A stretch of 8,074 nt of DNA from assembly GCA_900545905.1 (NCBI GenBank), contig URBA01000053.1, positions 1 to 8,074 of the forward strand. The letters are read 5' to 3'. The DNA is from an uncultured Collinsella sp. (GTDB lineage: Bacteria; Actinomycetota; Coriobacteriia; Coriobacteriales; Coriobacteriaceae). This document shows, piece by piece, positions 6,160 to 8,074 of this stretch (positions are counted from its first letter, which is position 1; every line of letters starts with the position of its first letter). The translations under genes were made by a program, and so were the position numbers. The notes under the pieces were generated by a model. It saw only the letters and a program-made list of their open reading frames with translations, was not told the DNA's origin and searched no databases.

Positions 6160-6187
6160 GTATAACCTGCATGAAGGCGTCGGTCAA
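6159..6187 (-). promoter_or_regulatory. Housekeeping-sigma promoter of the Amadori operon
   Basis: On the minus strand TTGACC (6182-6187) and TATACA (6159-6164) are separated by exactly 17 bases, each one or two mismatches from the vegetative-sigma consensus. The predicted transcription start is near 6152. It lies about 75 bases upstream of the transporter ATG and is flanked by two copies of a 21-bp repeat. Confidence 0.75.
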
Positions 6188-6188
6188 G

Positions 6189-6209
6189 AAACATATTAGG
6201 TTGTTCTAT
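6189..6209 (-). promoter_or_regulatory. Distal operator candidate (21-bp repeat, copy 2)
   Basis: Identical to copy 1 except for one base (T for G: CCTAATATG instead of CCTAAGATG). It lies one base upstream of the -35 box, with the same AACA-N8-TGTT core (6190-6205). The start-to-start distance from copy 1 is exactly 50 bp, about five helical turns. Confidence 0.65.
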
Positions 6210-6281
6210 AAGTGGTAACTTTTACGCGCTAAACGGACCTGCCGCGGCAATACGAGAACAGCGCTGTGTGAGACAGAGCCG

Positions 6282-7016
6282 CTAGATATCGAAGCTGTAG
6301 CGCGAACCCACGTAGTACTGTCTGCCATAGCAGAAGCGCTCTCCGTTGGAATCGAGAAAGCCCGCGTTCATGAAGAACAGCGGCTCCCCTACTGGGACCT
6401 TGAGCTCGCGGGCGGCATCAATTCCCGCACGGGCGATCTCCAGCCTGCAGGGATCGGACGAGCAGGGATACCTACCCGTACGCTCCCCCACGGCCTCGAA
6501 TATCGAACAATTGGAGAGACCGATATCTTTGAGAAATTCGAATCCATCGACAGGATAGTAGTTGTTCTCGAACAGGACCGGCACGCCGTCTGCGGTACGC
6601 ACGCGTGAGACCAAGATGAGGTCAGAGCCTTCATCCAAGCCAAAGAAAGAAGCGAGGTCGCGATCGGCGGCAACGGTCTTGCGGGCAACGACGCGAGCGC
6701 CCGCCTTCATGCCGTTTTCAGCGCATGCTTGGGTAAAACTCTGAACATCGTCCTTCTGATGCACCTTGCGAATTATCTTTGTCGCGGTCACAAACGTACC
6801 ACGCCCCTGCCGCTTGGTGAGATACCCCTCGCCCACAAGCTCCTCTATTGCGCGGCGAACCGTGACCCTTCCCACGCCGTACATCTTAGAAAGCTCAAGT
6901 TCCGTTGGAATCTGCGAGTCAACGGGATATGTCCCCTGTTCGATATCGCTCTTAAGCAAATCGAGCACCTGTTGATACAGCGGGGCGGAAGAGCCCCCAT
7001 CCAGATGCGCATCCAC
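6282..7016 (-). CDS. GntR/HutC-family transcriptional regulator with UTRA domain (FrlR-like)
   Basis: A 244-residue DNA-binding regulator. The N-terminal winged helix (about 12-77) has the family pattern PLYQQVLDLLKSDI, then IPTELELSKMYGVGRVTVRRAIEELVGEGYL, then the wing RQGRGTFV. The C-terminal UTRA ligand-binding domain (about 93-238) ends with GEPLFFMNAGFLDSNG and CYGRQYYVGSRYSFDI. UTRA domains bind small metabolites, usually sugar or amine phosphates; fructoselysine-6-phosphate or a related intermediate is the natural guess here, as for E. coli FrlR. The start is a GTG at 7016, with AAGGGAGAG (7022-7030) 5 bases upstream. It lies upstream of, and in the same direction as, the transporter operon, separated by about 200 bases that hold the promoter and paired repeats. 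No intrinsic terminator is seen after it, so some read-through into the operon is possible. Confidence 0.88.
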   Translation of the reverse strand: MDAHLDGGSSAPLYQQVLDLLKSDIEQGTYPVDSQIPTELELSKMYGVGRVTVRRAIEELVGEGYLTKRQGRGTFVTATKIIRKVHQKDDVQSFTQACAENGMKAGARVVARKTVAADRDLASFFGLDEGSDLILVSRVRTADGVPVLFENNYYPVDGFEFLKDIGLSNCSIFEAVGERTGRYPCSSDPCRLEIARAGIDAARELKVPVGEPLFFMNAGFLDSNGERFCYGRQYYVGSRYSFDI

Positions 7017-7021
7017 AAAAA

Positions 7022-7030
7022 CTCTCCCTT
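7022..7030 (-). promoter_or_regulatory. Ribosome-binding site supporting the GTG start of the GntR gene
   Basis: AAGGGAGAG on the minus strand followed by TTTTT and GTG. No in-frame ATG occurs near the winged-helix start, so this site decides the start. Confidence 0.65.
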
Positions 7031-7057
7031 TAAGGCGTTCGCGATCTCAACGACTCC

Positions 7058-7087
7058 ATTCTACCGCACACGGAAAAATGAGGTTAA
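7058..7087 (-). promoter_or_regulatory. Weak candidate promoter for the GntR gene
   Basis: On the minus strand TTAACC (7082-7087) and TAGAAT (7058-7063) are 18 bases apart, about 40 bases before the GTG. The -35 match is poor and no copy of the 21-bp repeat is present here, so autoregulation through that operator is not supported. Confidence 0.35.
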
Positions 7088-7239
7088 ACACATAGGGGCC
7101 CTGCATGTTTGAGCGTATCGGGAATCTGGTCGCTGATTTCGTCCGCATTTGCTTGCGAAAAACCAAAACGCTCCTCGCGCTTGGCGAACACGGTGAGGCC
7201 CGCCGCCTTGCACGCAGCGATCGATGATGCTCGTGTGAT
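7084..7239 (-). pseudogene. Remnant resembling the C-terminus of a HAD-superfamily phosphatase
   Basis: An open frame of 51 codons ending in TAA encodes ITRASSIAACKAAGLTVFAK, then REERFGFSQANADEISDQIPDTLKH. The pattern S-I-A-A-C-K-A-A-G-L-T-V, an R-x-x-x-F-x-F segment and A-D-x-I resembles the last part of beta-phosphoglucomutase-like HAD hydrolases, although the usual Glu-Asp before that helix is not there. Codon use is GC-rich at third positions, as in real genes here. It has no start codon: the in-frame codon ATC (7239-7237) stands 5 bases after a strong ribosome-binding sequence, where an ATG would be expected. The simplest reading is a deletion that joined the start region to the gene's end. 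It lies between the PRD regulator and the GntR gene on the same strand. The family assignment rests on motif resemblance only. Confidence 0.45.
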
Positions 7240-7244
7240 GTTGG

Positions 7245-7255
7245 CTTCCTTCCTT
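7245..7255 (-). promoter_or_regulatory. Orphan ribosome-binding site
   Basis: AAGGAAGGAAG on the minus strand begins 15 bases after the stop of the PRD regulator and precedes CCAACATC, with no ATG, GTG or TTG at the right distance in the following frame. It marks where the gene after the regulator used to start. Confidence 0.5.
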
Positions 7256-7270
7256 TGCTTGCGAGGCGCG

Positions 7271-8027
7271 TCACTCGTCCTGCTGAGCCGCGGGCCCATC
7301 GTTCGGCGTGGCCTGCCTGCGCGGGGCATGCCGGGAATTGATGTAGTCGTATGCGTAGGCGATCTCCGTGACGGGGACCTCCACGTGGTAATGGGCGGAA
7401 ATGTCAGAGAAGCTCGTGCGGAATGCCTCGACGAAATCGTTGTGTTCATTGGCGAAGCGCTGCTCGTCTGCGTAGTTCTCGATGGGGCTTCTGGTCACGA
7501 GGCGCTCCACGAGACAACACAGGTGCACGTAGAGCCCCATGCTCACACGAGCGCCAATCACGTCTCCGGTGAGCTGCTGGAGCCGCTCTGCGGCACTCTC
7601 GATTTCGCCGAAGAGCTTGTTGGGGTTAAGGATTGTGATGGACTCGACCACGTTCCTGAGGGTCATGTTCTTGACGAGATTCTGGTGGAACGTGCGCAAG
7701 CTGTCAGCGTCGAGCAAGCGTGCGAAGGCGCGGTCTATCTGGGCCGTTCCTTCGCCGGCGATGAGTTCCTCGAGCGAAATGAACGGGACTCCGTCGGCGT
7801 GCGGATTGTCCGTGCCGATGACCGAGCGCACGTTGTACTGGGAGAAGGCGGCATCCTCAGATCCGTTATTGGCGAGCTGCCGCCAGTCAACGGCGACAAG
7901 CCGCGCGGGGGACTCGCCAGGCAGGCTCTGCGCCACGAGATCGCGGATCCGCGCAGCTGCGTCAAGTCCGCCTTCGGAGCAGAAGACAATCGCGTCCGGT
8001 CGGGCGTTGCGCGCCACGATGTGATAA
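7271..8027 (-). CDS. LevR/GfrR-like PRD transcriptional activator, C-terminal part (N-terminus outside window)
   Basis: The last 251 residues or so of a large PTS-controlled regulator. The first genuine residues are YHIVARNARPDAIVFCSEGG. A PTS EIIB-like segment with the typical VIGTDNPHADGVPFISLEELI (69-89) leads to a PRD domain: LNPNKLFGEIESAAERL (133-149), LYVHLCCLVERL (165-176, with the conserved, probably phosphorylatable His168) and VPVTEIAYAYDYIN (217-230). This order (EIIB-like, then a terminal PRD) is that of LevR-type activators, which normally carry a helix-turn-helix and a sigma-54-binding AAA+ domain upstream; those parts are missing, so sigma-54 dependence cannot be confirmed. 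It ends in TGA at 7271 after a charged, low-complexity tail. The apparent N-terminus MCIRDS seen if translation is extended to 8044 is encoded by sequencing adapter, not by the genome. Confidence 0.75.
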
Positions 8028-8074
8028 CTGTCTCTTATACACATCTGACGCTGCCGACGAAGCTAGAAGTGTAG
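8028..8074. other. Sequencing-adapter contamination (Nextera read-through)
   Basis: 8028-8046 is exactly the 19-base Tn5 mosaic end CTGTCTCTTATACACATCT. 8047-8060 (GACGCTGCCGACGA) is the remainder of the Nextera adapter on the i5 side. 8061-8068 (AGCTAGAA) occupies the index position and is the reverse complement of TTCTAGCT, which I recall as Nextera index S515. 8069-8074 (GTGTAG) is the start of the reverse-complemented P5 primer. The tail is synthetic and should be trimmed. Confidence 0.97.

Noticed and set aside
7047..7274. 75-codon minus-strand frame starting with a GTG that overlaps the stop of the PRD regulator (GTGA)
   Set aside because: Its composition is basic and Ser/Arg-rich like a shadow frame, and a different frame over the same bases shows HAD-like motifs.
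7109..8074. 321-codon plus-strand open frame ending in SYTHLTLPTKLEV
   Set aside because: It is antisense to the PRD regulator, and its last residues are translated sequencing adapter.

Overview
The window looks like a piece of a gut actinobacterium of the class Coriobacteriia, most probably Collinsella or a close relative. This is inferred from high-GC coding sequence with GC-rich third positions, a PASTA-repeat Ser/Thr kinase, and a fructoselysine-type operon run by a GntR regulator and a YfcC-type carrier. From memory, Collinsella intestinalis is a gut species reported to consume epsilon-fructoselysine. The last 47 bases (8028-8074) are not genomic: they read as an Illumina Nextera transposon end, an i5 index and the start of the P5 primer, so the true sequence stops at about 8027.

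Layout. Positions 2-1216 (+) hold the 3' end of a PASTA kinase, followed by a strong terminator. Positions 1217-1709 hold no intact gene: two terminator-like hairpins, inverted repeats, and what looks like the wreck of a second PfkB-family sugar kinase on the minus strand. From 1710 to the right end everything is on the minus strand. Read in the direction of transcription (right to left) the order is: C-terminal part of a LevR-like PRD/PTS transcriptional activator (8027-7271, cut by the contig end); a short remnant resembling the C-terminus of a HAD phosphatase (7239-7084); a GntR/HutC-family repressor with a UTRA domain (7016-6282); then an operon of YfcC-type transporter (6084-4621), FrlC-like epimerase (4608-3751), FrlB-like SIS-domain deglycase (3650-2682) and FrlD-like PfkB kinase (2582-1710).

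How the genes work together. Taken as a unit this is an Amadori-compound utilisation operon. The transporter would bring in a glycated amine such as fructoselysine, FrlC would epimerise the C3 isomer (psicoselysine), FrlD would phosphorylate the sugar at C6, and FrlB would split the phosphate into glucose-6-phosphate and the free amine. Substrate identity is inferred from homology, not shown. The operon promoter is readable (TTGACC, 17-bp spacer, TATACA) and is bracketed by two nearly identical 21-bp repeats exactly 50 bp apart, the best candidate operators for the GntR protein. Two perfect hairpins sit in the frlC-frlB and frlB-frlD gaps.

Most notable points: a YfcC carrier in place of the better-known Amadori transporters; an FrlC homologue whose expected metal-binding His is Arg; the bracketed promoter; two gene remnants with their ribosome-binding sites still visible; and the adapter read-through that creates a false N-terminus on the last gene.
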